64,000 nt of DNA from Micropterix aruncella. Lineage: Eukaryota > Arthropoda > Insecta > Lepidoptera > Micropterigidae. Numbering within the stretch: the first letter of the stretch is position 1; the number at the start of each line of letters is the position of its first letter. Shown here piece after piece: positions 33,560 through 45,319 of this stretch. The stretch lies in assembly GCA_944548615.1 (NCBI GenBank), contig OX155952.1, positions 38,143,850 through 38,207,849 on the forward strand. Direction: 5' to 3'. Below the pieces are notes generated by a model that did not search any database, was not told where the DNA came from, and was given only the letters and a program-made list of their open reading frames with translations. The position numbers were made by a program, and so were the translations under genes.

Positions 33560-33979
33560 TTATATATAAGTAAGTATTTCAAGTATGTATTTACTAAGTA
33601 TGTATTTTAAACGTCGGCAAACGTCCTCATATTTGATATCTATATTCAATTCTCCTATAATATTCTGTATCGTACCATCCGCCGACATCAATTGTATATT
33701 ATTGCATTTGTTATCAAACGCACAACCCTGAAATAATGTTATATATTTTCTCCCTATTATATTAACAGAAGATCCTGTATCTACTAATGCTTTTAATTTA
33801 AAATTATTTAGCCTTACATAAATATAAGGTCTCTGATCCATATCATTACTATTTAGGGTATTATTAAAAATGCGAACCGACGACCCCCTCCCAGCCATCG
33901 AGTTCTCTATTCGTATTTTATTCGAGATATATCTCTCTCCAGCCTTCGTTTTTTTCGATGACGAAGCTGTTTGAGACAT
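33560..33979 (-). CDS. Retrotransposon aspartic protease-like protein
   Basis: A 139-codon frame from a genuine ATG (MSQTASSSKK...). The catalytic signature LVDTGSSVNIIG (Asp at residue 67) is preceded by RPYIYVRLNNFKLKA and followed by a flap-like segment IQLMSADGTIQNIIGELNID. These are the parts of a retropepsin monomer, which acts as a homodimer to cleave the Gag-Pol polyprotein. The second hydrophobic motif (ILG) is replaced by a drifted tail from about residue 120 (VCRRLKYILSKY...), probably after a frameshift. A short basic N-terminus precedes the fold; there is no Gag zinc knuckle. The only surviving coding part of the giant-LTR element; whether it is expressed is unknown. Confidence 0.7.
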   Translation of the reverse strand: MSQTASSSKKTKAGERYISNKIRIENSMAGRGSSVRIFNNTLNSNDMDQRPYIYVRLNNFKLKALVDTGSSVNIIGRKYITLFQGCAFDNKCNNIQLMSADGTIQNIIGELNIDIKYEDVCRRLKYILSKYILEILTYI

Positions 33980-34009
33980 TATGATATCTATGTCTATTCT
34001 TAATTTATT

Positions 34010-34245
34010 TGTCGTATTTAATTTATTTTATTTTAATTTAAATAATTTAATTTATTTATTTTATTTTTTGTTATTTTGATTCAAAATAAATTTAATTTAT
34101 TTTATTTTTATCTAAACGAATTTATTTTATTTTATTTTATTATTGATTAAACGAATTTAATTAATTTATTTTATTTTGATTCAAAACTAATTCAATTTAT
34201 TTTATTTTTTAATTAAACGAATTTAATTTATTTTATTTTATCCGA
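34010..34245. repeat. AT-rich tandem-like repeats, TTTAATTTATTTTATTTT units
   Basis: Degenerate units of about 45-55 bp built from AAACGAATTTAATTTATTTT and GATTCAAAA words, about five times, between the 5' LTR side and the protease frame, where gag would be expected. Confidence 0.7.
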
Positions 34246-34678
34246 AGCAAAAGGTTGACGATTGCTATCGTGCCAAAGGTTATTATCCGCGGCGTCCTAA
34301 TTACAATTATTTTAATTTATTTTAATTCCAGCCTAATTCTTAATAAAATCTATTTCCAATCAAATTTGTTTATTTTATTTTTAAACTATTCTTATTCCCG
34401 AGGTACTATTTTAATCGTTGATTTAATTACGACGAATGCAGTCAACATGTGTACATAATGTACAATAAACGTTAAATTATGTATATAGGCAGATTTCTAG
34501 AAAACAACACACATATACAATATATCAACAATTCGCAATGCTAAATATACAGTTATATCACACGATTCATGTTTCTATATTTCTTATTTATTAAATGCCC
34601 AAATTACGATCGATCGAAAATAATTTACTATTTATTTTATTTAGATTCTATCAAGGCCCCACACGTTGGGACGTCATT

Positions 34679-37600
34679 TGTAAAGAAAATTTTTTCTACT
34701 ACTACTATTTCTTTATCTGCGAGTTATGATTTTATAATCTATTTCTCGTTATGTTACGTTACGATGCTTTCAAAGTCTATTGGCCCACCACATTGGGACG
34801 GCATTTGTCACAAAGGACTTTTCCTTAATATACTATTTGTAACTTTATCTATGATTTATATGTCATTTGCAGAGAAGATTTTACTATATCTATTTCAATA
34901 TGTTACCACCATACAGCGACAGTGATAATATTACCTTCAAGAGGGATAGGCTTCCAATACCTTGCCTAATAATTTCCCTCTTTGTATTTACTTCCTCAAT
35001 GAAACAAATCTTCTCCAATTAATAATCCATATATTAAACCAAAATGCATATTTAAACAATTAAAATTATAACTTTTTCTATTTAGTTTACGTACTATTAT
35101 TGTGAATTATATTTATAATAATGAGCGCCTAATTCACCACAAATATTTACAATTTCTTCTTGAATTATTTTCGATCGATCATTTGTCGATGACAACAATG
35201 GCTGCGTTCAGTCGATTGTTAATAAAATAATATTAATAATGATAATGCATGAGTTCAAATCTCCGCCGTGAAATTCGACAATTAGATTCTAATCCCTTAT
35301 TTATTTAAATGTGTTCAATGTCAATTTATATTGAAACATGAATCGTAATGTTTACATACAACAATAAAATTACTTATAAACTAACACACTGTTAACTAGT
35401 CGATGGCGTTCCAGTGATATAATGAATTTAAATGACCGCAGTCGCTAATGCCCGATATAAACTACGACCTGGTTACCATTCAGTCCACTGAATGTCCATA
35501 TGGTTTTCGTTCTATTATTTCTATTAATACTATTCCCTCCCCGTTATCCTTGAAACCCCATCGATCAGTCAAAACAAAAAAAACCTTAATATAATCTACA
35601 ATTTTCCTTATCTTTAATCTTATTCTAACATTCAGTATAATTCGAATGTTTCCTTAACTAGTTTCCAAATTAAAAGCACATTTATATAATGGCTGATGTC
35701 TAAATCAATGGAGTTAGCAAAGGCTAACTCTCTTCCAAATTAAAGAATAGTCTGACTAGAGGTTTACCTCGTAGAACTATCAACGACTATTCATACCAAT
35801 CGATGTTAAATGCCTCATTTTTAGTTAACGTGCAAATATGTAGAAATCACGCATTTACGTTACTACTACTTATCATTTCTAATAATTTTCAACAAACCCC
35901 CCAAAACTCTAATATTTATAACCCCAAAAAAATATACAACAATGACAATATTGGTTGCTAGCTTCGGCCCAAATAATTAAATAACGCCAGCTTCGGCAAA
36001 AATAAACTTACATATTTTTAGTACATCTTTGCCGACAATGACTCTCGGCTATACTTCCCCGTATTTACAGCTGCATTCACATTATGCACTTATAACTAAT
36101 GTCAATTTCCTCGATGCGTGTCGCCTTTCTAGAAATCTGCCATCACCAAGAAGAATGTCTCTTTAGAAACCCCAGCCGTTTACTATCGTACTGCAATTTT
36201 CAAGCCGTTACTGCGTTTTCGTCAAATGTTAATTGTATTTCACCGCTATGTTATGCACCTCCGAAGAACGCTCGCAATGTTGTGACATATTGGTCTGACT
36301 TTGCCTCGTCGCCATCTTGATATAATTTCCGTATTGCAACCCGACGACATCTCGTACTTCTATTTTAATTGAAATGTTGGATTTTTACATGCCAACTCGC
36401 GTAGCTCTCTCGATTCACATTTTTAGCACTGGATTTTCAATTATTTGTTCGTTTTTAGTGTCTTTGTAAAAAGCGCCTCAATGACGAGTGCGATAAAGCG
36501 TTTCTGTGATATACGATCTGCACACTTTATACGAATTTAAATGAACTGGGCACTAAGATGCTTCACAGCATCTCAGTGCCCTTATTTTAAACTGTTTATT
36601 CTCACATCTGAGCCCCAAGATATACTTTTCTTTCCCAAACTTTCGCAGCTTTTGTGCGTGCAACTAAAATTTCTTAATGGATGACGGAAGCAACGCGTCC
36701 ATCCCTTTTATAACACCCTTATCGATATGACCTTTTTTTAATAATTTAACCCACAACTATTGACTAATCAATCACAAAACGATCTGATTTATCTATTTTT
36801 TTGTTAAATAACGCTCTGCCACATTGGTAACAAGAGAATTTCTTAACGATAATTCGTGCTTCTAATTTTACATATGACTTTAAGTATTTATTTTTACGTA
36901 TTATGAGAAATTGATGTTTCATATTCGGCGGGAAATCATCATACTTTGACTTCACCTTGCCGCCTTTCTTGTGCATCGTTTCCGCTTTCGCATTTGAAAG
37001 CGAAATAATATAACTATTTTATTTCAATTTTATTTATTGATAGTATTTTTATCTAGTAATTCCTCTATTTTAATTAAGTGTTTCTAAATTTCCTCATTTT
37101 AACTATTAAATTTTATTTTGACTGGCAATTATTTGGTGAAAAATTCTTTGGACATCATCGATTCGGCTTTCTTCCATCGATGTCGATTATGTTTTCCAAT
37201 TTCTCCTAATAATAAATTAAATGTTCTTCAAATGACTTTATCAATATTGCTATTAATTCTCCCATAATTCCTACTATTTAATGAACCCCTTTTTATATTT
37301 CTTTGAAAAACCAATCGGTCGACTTTTTTAAGACCATAAACATGCTTCTATTGTCTATTTGTCAATTATTGCTATTTACGTCGATTTTTCGTAAAAATCT
37401 CAAAATATGCTAATTTCTTGCCAAATATTCCTGATTGTCTATATTTAAACCCCTAATGATGTCCTTAACTCTCAAGAACCACTCAAAACCCCTTTATTTA
37501 TGTGACGCTGGCACTGCACTCTATAGTTTAGCAACTGACATTCTTCATCTGTCAAGTTTAGTTCCTAATTAAATCGCTAGATGTCACTATGATCTTTTTA

Positions 37601-37692
37601 AAGTACACTTTAATTTTAAAAATTCGATTAATCTATTTTGCGTTTAGCTTAGAGCTGCTAAGCGATCATGTGATGATTTTCAGATCATTACA
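34679..37692 (-). repeat. 3,014-bp LTR (5' LTR of the minus-strand element)
   Basis: Partner of 27239-30252 and of equal length. In the minus-strand element this copy would contain the promoter. The hairpin is at 36548-36581. Confidence 0.88.
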
Positions 37693-37696
37693 TTAT

Positions 37697-40368
37697 ATAG
37701 TTTTTAGCATATGTTTGTTTTTTAAAATTTTGACTTAGTTTAGTTAAAAAATAGTATTCCAGCAGTGATTTGGATTTATCATTTATTTTCTTGCATTGTA
37801 ATTTAAATATTACTTAAATATGTTCATACATAAGTTCAGATTGATAATAAGCGTTTTAATATATATTCCAGGGGCTTTTATGCTAATATTAACTGTGTAA
37901 AAAATTGTGTGAATAAGACTGTCGTTCATCTCACTCTTCAAGCTCGTATGGACGCTACCTACCTCAGACACTAGATATAACTTTTGAGCACGAGTAGCAC
38001 TTCACAATTCGAAGCATATTTTGCCCCCTTATCTGCACGATTCGCCAATATCTATCAATCTGTGACGTCGCTCAGTTTCGCTGAAGCATGGATCAAGGCA
38101 ATCAAATGGGTTTATGTTCCGTAGCGCTGAAGTATGGGATCGGGGCAATCTGCTGGATTTATGCTCCATTAGAGGCGCATAAACAAACGAACGCCACTCA
38201 TGCGAATGGCACTGTTTAGTAGCACTGGACAGGTTTTAATAACGCAGTCACAGCTCAGGGGCGCGGCCGGCATATGTGATTGAAAACGCTAGCCACCATT
38301 ATTTGAAGAAAAGGAAAGAAAGGCCGCGCCAAATAAAAAACAGACAAAATTATATGAAAAGACCTGAAAAGGGACCCGCATATCTCAGTCTTCATTAAAG
38401 AGTAAAAAGCTTGACATATTTAAATAAAAACGCTTTTAGAAATCTGAAAGACATACATAGGGCCCATTCGAAAAGCGCAAAGGACCTTTTAAACAAAAAT
38501 GTGAAAGAAGGTGGCGTGCGGAGCTGTAAAATTAACCACCGTTAGCAAGGATCATAGAAAAATCAAAAACTATAGAAATAAGGCATTCTTACATTTTAAG
38601 AAACCAAATTCATAAAGAATATAAATGGTTTTTCATTTCTTACACATATTTTTAGAAACAACTAATATTAGGCCTGCGAGAAAATGAATACGACAAATGT
38701 ACCAACAAAAAGTCATCAGCAAGGCATCCATTACATTCCTTTGTAATTCGAAAAAAAAATACGATTTCACAATGTGCACTCTCTTTGTTCCTCAAAGGTA
38801 TGAGTGAAATTCGCACCGTCCGAGCAAGCATCCGTATGAAGTTTGATGTGAGAGGAGTAAGGGAAAACATTGATTAATTATTATGCAGAGTGTTCGGTAG
38901 GTACCGAAAATCCCTTTTCTCAAGGGGTGATTCCGTACCCTAAACTAAACAAGAAAAAAAATATTTGAAGAAAGAAATCAAAAGTTTCTTTTATGATTAG
39001 GAAACTTTCCTTTACACGGGATTATTCACTAAAAACTGGCCCAAAAATAATATATAACTCTTATTGATTTAGGCATTCGTCACTGAGAAAAAAATCTTTT
39101 TCCTCCGTAACAAATGCCTGAATAAAAAAAATGTAAATTATTTTCAATTTAGTTTTTATGTAGAATATCTAGTAAAAGTAAATCTTCTGAGTTATAACAA
39201 AAAAATCGAGAAACCTATTTTTTAAATTAATCTTGTTCAGTTTGATTTACAAAATCACCCTTGACTAAAAATGGATTTTAAGTCCAGAACACTTTTATGT
39301 ATCTCAGGGAAAAAAATATATGGATGAGGATTTTGTTATTTGATGCGGCAATACCTGTTTCTTATAAATATAGTATCTAAAATATATTTATTATTTACGT
39401 CAAAAAAAATCAATGAATAACTGTTATTCTAAATTATTCAATGACAAATACACAATTTTAAAAATATTAAACATAAAAATCAGTACTCAAATAAATATTG
39501 GGCCTAATAATATGATCAGGCACTGTAGCTACATTAGTATGACCCTGTCTATCCTTTTTCTAATAAATGGTACAACCGTGTCCCCTGCGCCACAATCTAT
39601 GCCGCCCTATCCACAGCTCGTAAATTAACGACAGCAGACGACTTAACCCGATGCATCACACGTGAGGTTTTAAGGGCCCATTAAAGTCTCACTCGGTTCA
39701 GCATAATAATACGTAGGTGAACTGAATTTTAATTTTGCGTCGGAACTGGATGACCATTTGAGTTTTATAATAATATAATTAATTCCATGTCAGATTTATT
39801 TTCTTGCACAGACTTGTTATGACAATTTTAATTTCGATTTGGATAGGTTTTTCCTCAACCTCTAAACTTGCTCTCATCAGCCATACGGTCGTTTTTGCTC
39901 AGTTAAGTATGCGATGAGCCAATGTATATGTGTTTAAATTGTTTCTCCTGCACGATTTACAATATTGTTTACCAAATATAATAGCCCTTCTGCTGTCAAT
40001 ATTATTGTTTTAATAAATTAATTAATAAAATGAATAAATATTGATTATCGGTTGTTGACGATCAATACAGATAAGCCCTTAAAATGAATGAATCTTCTAG
40101 AAAGCTAACACATAAGATAATAATAGTATCCCAAAACAGACAAATAATTAGGTGTATGGATGGTTCTTTGAAAATAGTCGAATATGGAAAACAATAAAAA
40201 TCTTGATGACGGTATGTCTTCAACTTATTATTATGAAATAGTTGAATTTCAAACAACAATATTTGTTATAAAGTAGTCAAATGTATATAATATTGCAATC
40301 AGAATAATAAGTGAGGGTATTATTCAACTCGGTTAAGCAACTTGTCGAACGTTCTTGCCGTAAGAACC
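37697..40368. other. Unassigned sequence; one 46-bp tandem pair
   Basis: CGCTGAAGYATGG starts at 38079 and 38125, a diverged 46-bp unit present twice. At 39536-39628 a short frame (ATGACCCTGTCTATCCTTTT onward) has a hydrophobic start and a proline-rich end followed by GTAAAT, which could be a secreted-protein first exon but is far too short to call. The rest shows no gene or repeat. Confidence 0.4.
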
Positions 40369-40372
40369 TTAA

Positions 40373-40617
40373 CCCTTCAAGCCCCCGCGACTTCTATATC
40401 GAAGTCAACTGAACGCGTCCAGGAAAAGAGATTTGATTGGGTTTTTCGTGTCATTCTGTATTCAGTTGTATTTTATTTAAACGCACAATGATACTTGTAT
40501 CATCGTGCATTTACATAAAATACAACTGCATACGGAATGACACGAAAAACCCAATCAAATCACTTTTCCTGGACGCGTTCAGTTGACTTCGATATCGAAG
40601 TCGCGGGGCTTGAAGGG
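40373..40617. mobile_element. Fold-back piggyBac-like MITE (245 bp)
   Basis: TTAA on both sides (40369-40372, 40618-40621). The termini CCCTTCAAGCCCCCGCGACT / AGTCGCGGGGCTTGAAGGG continue as near-perfect complements for about 115-120 bp, so practically the whole element folds into one hairpin around the centre GATACTTGTATC near 40490. No ORF. Confidence 0.85.
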
Positions 40618-40644
40618 TTAAGGAAAATAATTAGTGTTGTGGAT

Positions 40645-40800
40645 ATTCAATTTATTTATTTATTAGTCCACAAAAAAATTACACCGTTAGCACTAAACAT
40701 AGTGATAGTGTTGCTCCTAACTAGGCAGAGCCTGTTTTAAGGAGAACACCAATACAAATGATTATAAACAACATTACTTCCAAAATTAAAAAAATATAAA
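40645..40800 (-). mobile_element. LINE 3' UTR fragment
   Basis: On the minus strand it ends in an AATAAATAAATAAATTG tail (40653-40668 region) and includes CAGGCTCTGCCTAGTTAGGA, matching the 3' UTR of the LINE at 60187-62330 (GCCTAACTAGG in the same place and distance from the tail). Only the extreme 3' end is present. Confidence 0.55.
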
Positions 40801-41719
40801 AAAAACTGAATCAAATTAAGTTAAAATGTAATTCACACCACCACATACTAAAAAAAATATATTAATAAATATTAATATATAATAGTAATCATAAATATTC
40901 ATTTATAATAATAACTAATATGAATTAATAATTAGTAAAAACAAGTGTGTATTAAGTACTTAAATAAGGTAAATATAAATATGTGTTTATCAAAAAAAAA
41001 AAAAAAAATCCTTTTTAATATATTATATACAGTTTTTAAATATTCCTTATTTAGGCTTAATAAATAATTAATATTTAAGTACTCATGTCCAGTAATTATG
41101 TACAATGCATTATTGATGGTAATGGCATTTGTAGAAATTACATAATTTTACAATAAATTAAATTAAGTTTTTATTACTACTTTACCTATGACAGTCGACA
41201 TGACGATAACAGTTGTTGCCTTAAACATTTCATTAAAATAAAAGATCTAATCACAGATGTTTTATGTTATGCAAATATGATAGTTAGATTAAGGTCTAAA
41301 GTTTCAAGTGAGTAAAGGCAGACGACGAGTTGAAGGCGCGTACCAAAATCTATCCCGATATAAATAGGGTCTTCCACGCCCGTTGCGGTTAAATTCCCCC
41401 GTTTGCAATGAAAGGTTAATCGAGTTGTCCTCGGCAGTCGTAATCACCGCGTTGATTTAGGCTTTAGACGTCACCACGCCCGTTACTTTCTTAGCTGAAG
41501 CTTTCCAGCTACAATCAGTCATCATCACACCTATTAAAATCTAGTCACTGAAAGCATCTGTCTTGATGCACACTCCATTTATTCTAGGAGACGCTTATTA
41601 AGTACTCCATTAATTATATGGAAAGGATGACGATGGTTAATAATTCTATCACAGCTATTGGTCTGTAGTGTACTTATCAAATATAATTTTATTGATTCTA
41701 AACAAGATCAACTAGACAC
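40801..41719. other. Unassigned AT-rich sequence
   Basis: A 15-16-base A run lies near 40993-41008. No frame, TIR or repeat partner was found. Confidence 0.45.
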
Positions 41720-41959
41720 ATAATGAAAAATACATGTCATAGATTGATGTACGCGTTATCTACTTCTAGGGAGTGTGTATAACAATTGAATAAATATGTC
41801 GTATTAGAATGCTCGACGTCATAGTGAGTTTTGCCCACCCATCTGCGACATGGAACTGAGAGCTTTGTCCTGCCAAACTAATAACAATTTATATGGCCAT
41901 GTATAATACCATTGAAAATGAATATTTTTTATAGAAGACTGGTTGACTATAAAAAAAAA
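41720..41959 (+). repeat. 240-bp direct repeat flanking a LINE, left copy
   Basis: Identical to 44244-44483 except for about four substitutions. Its last 33 bp (GAATATTTTTTATAGAAGAC then TGGTTGACTATAA) are repeated once more immediately after it (41961-41993). Confidence 0.85.
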
Positions 41960-42536
41960 TGAATGTTTTTTATAGAAGACTGGTTGACTATAAAACACAC
42001 AACTGACTGATCAGTCGCGTGTGATCAGTCAGTTGTGTCAGTTGTTGTGTTAACCTATCCTGTGTACTTTTGTAAAAAAACTAATAAAATAGTAAAGTGT
42101 TTGACTTAATCATTTGCCATTAAGTGGCGGGTCCATAAATGCATCTGTGGAAGTGTAATGAACTGTGGAAGCAACATATTTTTTCTATTAAACCGAAGTC
42201 AATTGTTCGCATATTAACGCAATAAACAGACTACCCCCAATCTAGTGTCAGATTGAGCTAGAGCTGTCCAGTTGTATTCTGATCCAAGTATCAGTTAAAA
42301 TTAGCTACAAATACGAATACCTTCTTCAAACGGCCGTGCCCCGCGTCGTTTGCAATTCACACGCCGCTTGTTATTAATTATTAATTTAAATAATAGGAAT
42401 TTCACCGCCTTGGCCTGCGACGTTTGCAATTCACGCACTGAAGTTTATTGTAATTCAGTCATCAGTGAGCATTAGTTCGGTTGACTAAATCATCTTATAT
42501 CAGGGTTTCATTGATAGCAATCATTTGGATCTCAAA

Positions 42537-43472
42537 ATGCAATGCGTGGCATGCGGTTCAAGTTTCAACGATGGAGTGCAGTGCAGCGTTTGTCGAAGTC
42601 ATTTCGATTTCGACTGTGCACAAATATCTAAAACCGGCTGGAGGAAGTTAGGTATAGACAGACGGAACGCCTGGAGGTGCTCCACTTGCAGGGGCCTTTC
42701 TGCCATGCCAGCGGCGTCACCTGCATCATTGCCATCAGCAGCGCCGTTTGACGAAATCATCAAGGAAATTCGCGACATCAAGCGCCAACTTGTTGGACTG
42801 CCGACGCTGATTGAGGACTTCAAAACCTTTAAGAATGAGATAAAAGAGCTGAAAGCTAGTTGCGACTTCATGGGGAATCAGATGGATAACCTAGGTACAA
42901 AGTTCACCGAGATGGAGTCAAGGGTTTCCAAAATCGAAGGATTGCAGTTATTAATCAATGTCCTGGAGAAAGACGTCGCTGAACTTAAAACTCAGCAGTC
43001 GGCTGCTGACCAGAGGTCCCGTCTCAACAACGTGGAAATCAAAGGAGTTCCAGTGCGTAAAGATGAAAATCTTTTCTCAATAATTGATGCCGTTAGTAAA
43101 GTAATCAATTTTAGCCTTCCAAGGACGCAAATCGACTACCTGCACAGAGTTCCAGTATATGGCTCCAACGACAAATCAATAATCGTGAGCTTCACTAACC
43201 GGTATGTTAAGGAGGAGTTCGTGGCAGCAGCGAGATTATGCAAGTCCCTCGCGGCCCCCGACATAGGGTTCCGTGACTCTGCTCGTCGCATTTATGTTAA
43301 CGACCACCTCAACACGGATTCCAAGTCCTTGCTAAACAAGACGAAGACCTTCGGGAACGAGAAAGGGCTCAAATACGTTTGGGTGAAATACGGGAAAATC
43401 CATATCCGGAAAAATGACACTTCGCCCGTGTTCATCATCAACAATGTGTCTGATTTAAACAAAGTTTCTTAA
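42537..43472 (+). CDS. LINE ORF1 protein: PHD-like finger, coiled coil, FP25K-like RNA-binding region
   Basis: I start at the ATG at 42537 (MQCVACGSSF...); a TTG twelve bases upstream is also in frame but weaker. The product is about 311 residues. Residues 3-55 hold a PHD-type Cys/His pattern (CVACG, CSVC, HFDFDCA, WRCSTC). Residues 75-160 are predicted coiled coil (EIIKEIRDIKRQLVGLPTLI and following heptads). The C-terminal half (LNNVEIKGVPVRKDENLF, YLHRVP, SIIVSFTNRYVKEEF, YVNDHL, YVWVKYGKIHIRK) matches the region that insect CR1/Daphne-type ORF1 proteins share with baculovirus FP proteins. Such ORF1 proteins bind LINE RNA as multimers. The frame is undamaged although ORF2 is gone. Confidence 0.78.
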   Translation: MQCVACGSSFNDGVQCSVCRSHFDFDCAQISKTGWRKLGIDRRNAWRCSTCRGLSAMPAASPASLPSAAPFDEIIKEIRDIKRQLVGLPTLIEDFKTFKNEIKELKASCDFMGNQMDNLGTKFTEMESRVSKIEGLQLLINVLEKDVAELKTQQSAADQRSRLNNVEIKGVPVRKDENLFSIIDAVSKVINFSLPRTQIDYLHRVPVYGSNDKSIIVSFTNRYVKEEFVAAARLCKSLAAPDIGFRDSARRIYVNDHLNTDSKSLLNKTKTFGNEKGLKYVWVKYGKIHIRKNDTSPVFIINNVSDLNKVS

Positions 43473-43845
43473 TCTGTCTCTATGCTATTGTATACTTCCC
43501 ATCGCTATTTAAGATGTACCTATGTGAAACTATCGCACTTATCAGTGCCGTTTATTTCTTCGTATTGTATTTATTGAATTGCTTAGAAATAGTTTTATAT
43601 ACACCCGCTTCATTCCTTCTCAGTATAAAAATGTTTGTAACCCTTGCTTTCACCGCTGCTTCGTTCACTCGCCGTTCACACGCGCAGGATGATCACGTCA
43701 GATACCGGTTTCTATACTGCATTTTCACTAGTCAGCTATGCTCGCCTATATCGTCTGCATACCCTGTTCGTACTAATTTTATTGTTTTATATTTAATAAT
43801 TCATTTGTCACTCACAATGCTACTTACTAAATAAAATTAATCTCC

Positions 43846-44080
43846 GTGTTCCTTCCAATCCAATAGATTTAACCCTGCTCTTCATGTTCCTCATGCTGGT
43901 ACCAACTATAGGCAAAATGCATTTCTGTGGCGAACTAGTGACAATTGTAATTATTTGATTAAACGCTTTGACTTTGATCTATTCTGTACGAGTATTAACT
44001 CAGCTAGGCAGCAGCTGAACAGTGAATTCTTTAGCATTAATTGTGGAATATTTTTTGATGTATTTTTAATCGTTAGCTTT
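43846..44080 (+). pseudogene. LINE ORF2, C-terminal remnant
   Basis: A short readable stretch (RFNPALHVPHAGTNYRQNAF, later FDFDLFCTSINSARQQL) has the composition and order of the segment that ends ORF2 in this LINE group (VP, R/T-x-YR, F-D-x-F). No upstream catalytic sequence exists: about 370 bp of non-matching sequence separate it from ORF1. A 106-codon frame at 43514-43834 in that gap is hydrophobic and unrecognised. Confidence 0.55.
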
Positions 44081-44243
44081 ATTTGAAAGGTCACACATGT
44101 TTCTACAACGTTACCTAAACGTGAAAACCTTTAATTGGCTCTCTGTTATCCTACTCCTCTTTTTGTTAAATTATAATTAGCTGTTGGTTTTCCTAAAAAT
44201 AAATTAAAAAAAATAAAAAAAAAAATAAAAAAAAATAAATAAA

Positions 44244-44483
44244 ATAATGAAAATTACATGTCATAGATTGATGTACGCGTTATCTACTTCTAGGGAGTGT
44301 GTATAACAATTGAATAACTATGTCGTATTAGAATGCTCGACGTCATAGTGAGTTTTGCCCACCCATCTGCGACATGGAACTGAGAGCTTTGTCCTGCCAA
44401 ACTAATAACAATTTATATGGACATGTATAATACCATTGAAAATGAATATTTTTTATAAAAGACTGGTTGACTATAAAAAAAAA
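44244..44483 (+). repeat. 240-bp direct repeat flanking a LINE, right copy
   Basis: Partner of 41720-41959, starting directly after the LINE's A-rich tail. It is also related, at lower identity, to 54290-54490. Confidence 0.85.
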
Positions 44484-45314
44484 ACAATTATTTAAACAAT
44501 GATAATACTATCGCATTTATACGGGAAGACAGAATCCTATTAGTCTATATGGACATTAAAGTGCTTAATTATTACGTAGTGAAACTTTATACCAAATTAA
44601 AAATGTTGATCTTTATGTAAATGTGCATATGAATTTAAACTTTCCTATCCTAGCGGCTTTCATTTACTCGTATAGCATAGACGGAGATAGGCATAATATG
44701 AGAATAATCCTCAGTCTCATTTCTTATTCAAAGAATGCATAGTGTGTCTGCCTGGGCTCCGTGCATTCTTATGCATTGCATATAGAAGGAGTATGTCCAA
44801 GTGGAAATAGCATTCTCCAAGTTACATATTTAATGGAAGTACCTACTCGTGCCTGGCTAAAGCTATTTCATTTTATATAAACTGTATGGGCTGCCAGGGA
44901 AAAATACATCATAATATTCACGAGTACGGGTACATATGTAGGTAGTTTAGTGTGACTATTATTTAAATTGAAAACCATGTCGAGGTTTCTTTGTATTACA
45001 TCATTTGTAGATTCGTCACATTAGTTCCTGACAATCACCGACTTAGAAACCATAATGACGAAAAACTTGCGTCGCTTCCTTTTCCGCGATCAAAATAGTG
45101 ATAGTCGACGTAAATACTCATCAGATGCTCTCCCATACAAAATAACATTTACTAGTCGATTTATCTGTCTTTGCTCAATCCTAACGTCGATCTCTGTTGG
45201 CCGTTACTATAACCACCTAATAGATCATGCTGATGACGTTAAATTCATAAGTAGTTTACATTTTTGTACGCTTTCTGCCTCTCTAAAATTTGCATGAAGG
45301 ACTCACATTAGTGA
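44484..45314. other. Unassigned sequence; first part has a diverged paralogue
   Basis: About 44484-44650 aligns with 54500-54700 (ACAATGATAATACTATCGCA and AGGCAAAATCCTAT-like words, in order). The rest shows no gene or repeat. A short AAGGT (45315-45319) is the target duplication of the copia element. Confidence 0.45.
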
Positions 45315-45319
45315 AAGGT

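Larger units (their letters stand above)
27239..37692 (-). mobile_element. LTR retrotransposon with 3,014-bp LTRs, non-autonomous
   Basis: Two direct repeats of exactly 3,014 bp (27239-30252 and 34679-37692) start TGTAA and end TTACA and are flanked by a 4-bp target duplication TTAT (27235-27238, 37693-37696). The internal region is only 4,426 bp. Its one recognisable coding piece is an aspartic protease on the minus strand, and a polypurine tract (GGGAGGGGG on the minus strand) abuts the repeat at 30253, so the element runs right to left. I see no gag, reverse transcriptase, RNase H or integrase. I read five single-base differences between the LTRs, so insertion is recent. A protease of the DTGSS type and a 4-bp duplication suggest a Gypsy relative. 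Confidence 0.85.
41960..44243 (+). mobile_element. LINE with intact ORF1 and nearly all of ORF2 deleted
   Basis: A 5' UTR of about 550 bp, an open ORF1 (42537-43472), a short remnant of the ORF2 C-terminus (about 43846-44080) and an A-rich tail of AAATAAAAA units (44190-44243). The endonuclease and reverse-transcriptase domains are absent, so it needs another LINE's ORF2 protein to move. It lies between 240-bp direct repeats. Confidence 0.75.

Noticed and set aside
39536..39628. Short secreted-peptide-like frame followed by a GTAAAT donor-like word
   Set aside because: About 30 codons with no second exon or family match; too weak to call a host gene.
43514..43834. 106-codon hydrophobic frame between LINE ORF1 and the ORF2 remnant
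   Set aside because: No match to endonuclease or RT, and no partner elsewhere; more likely non-coding.
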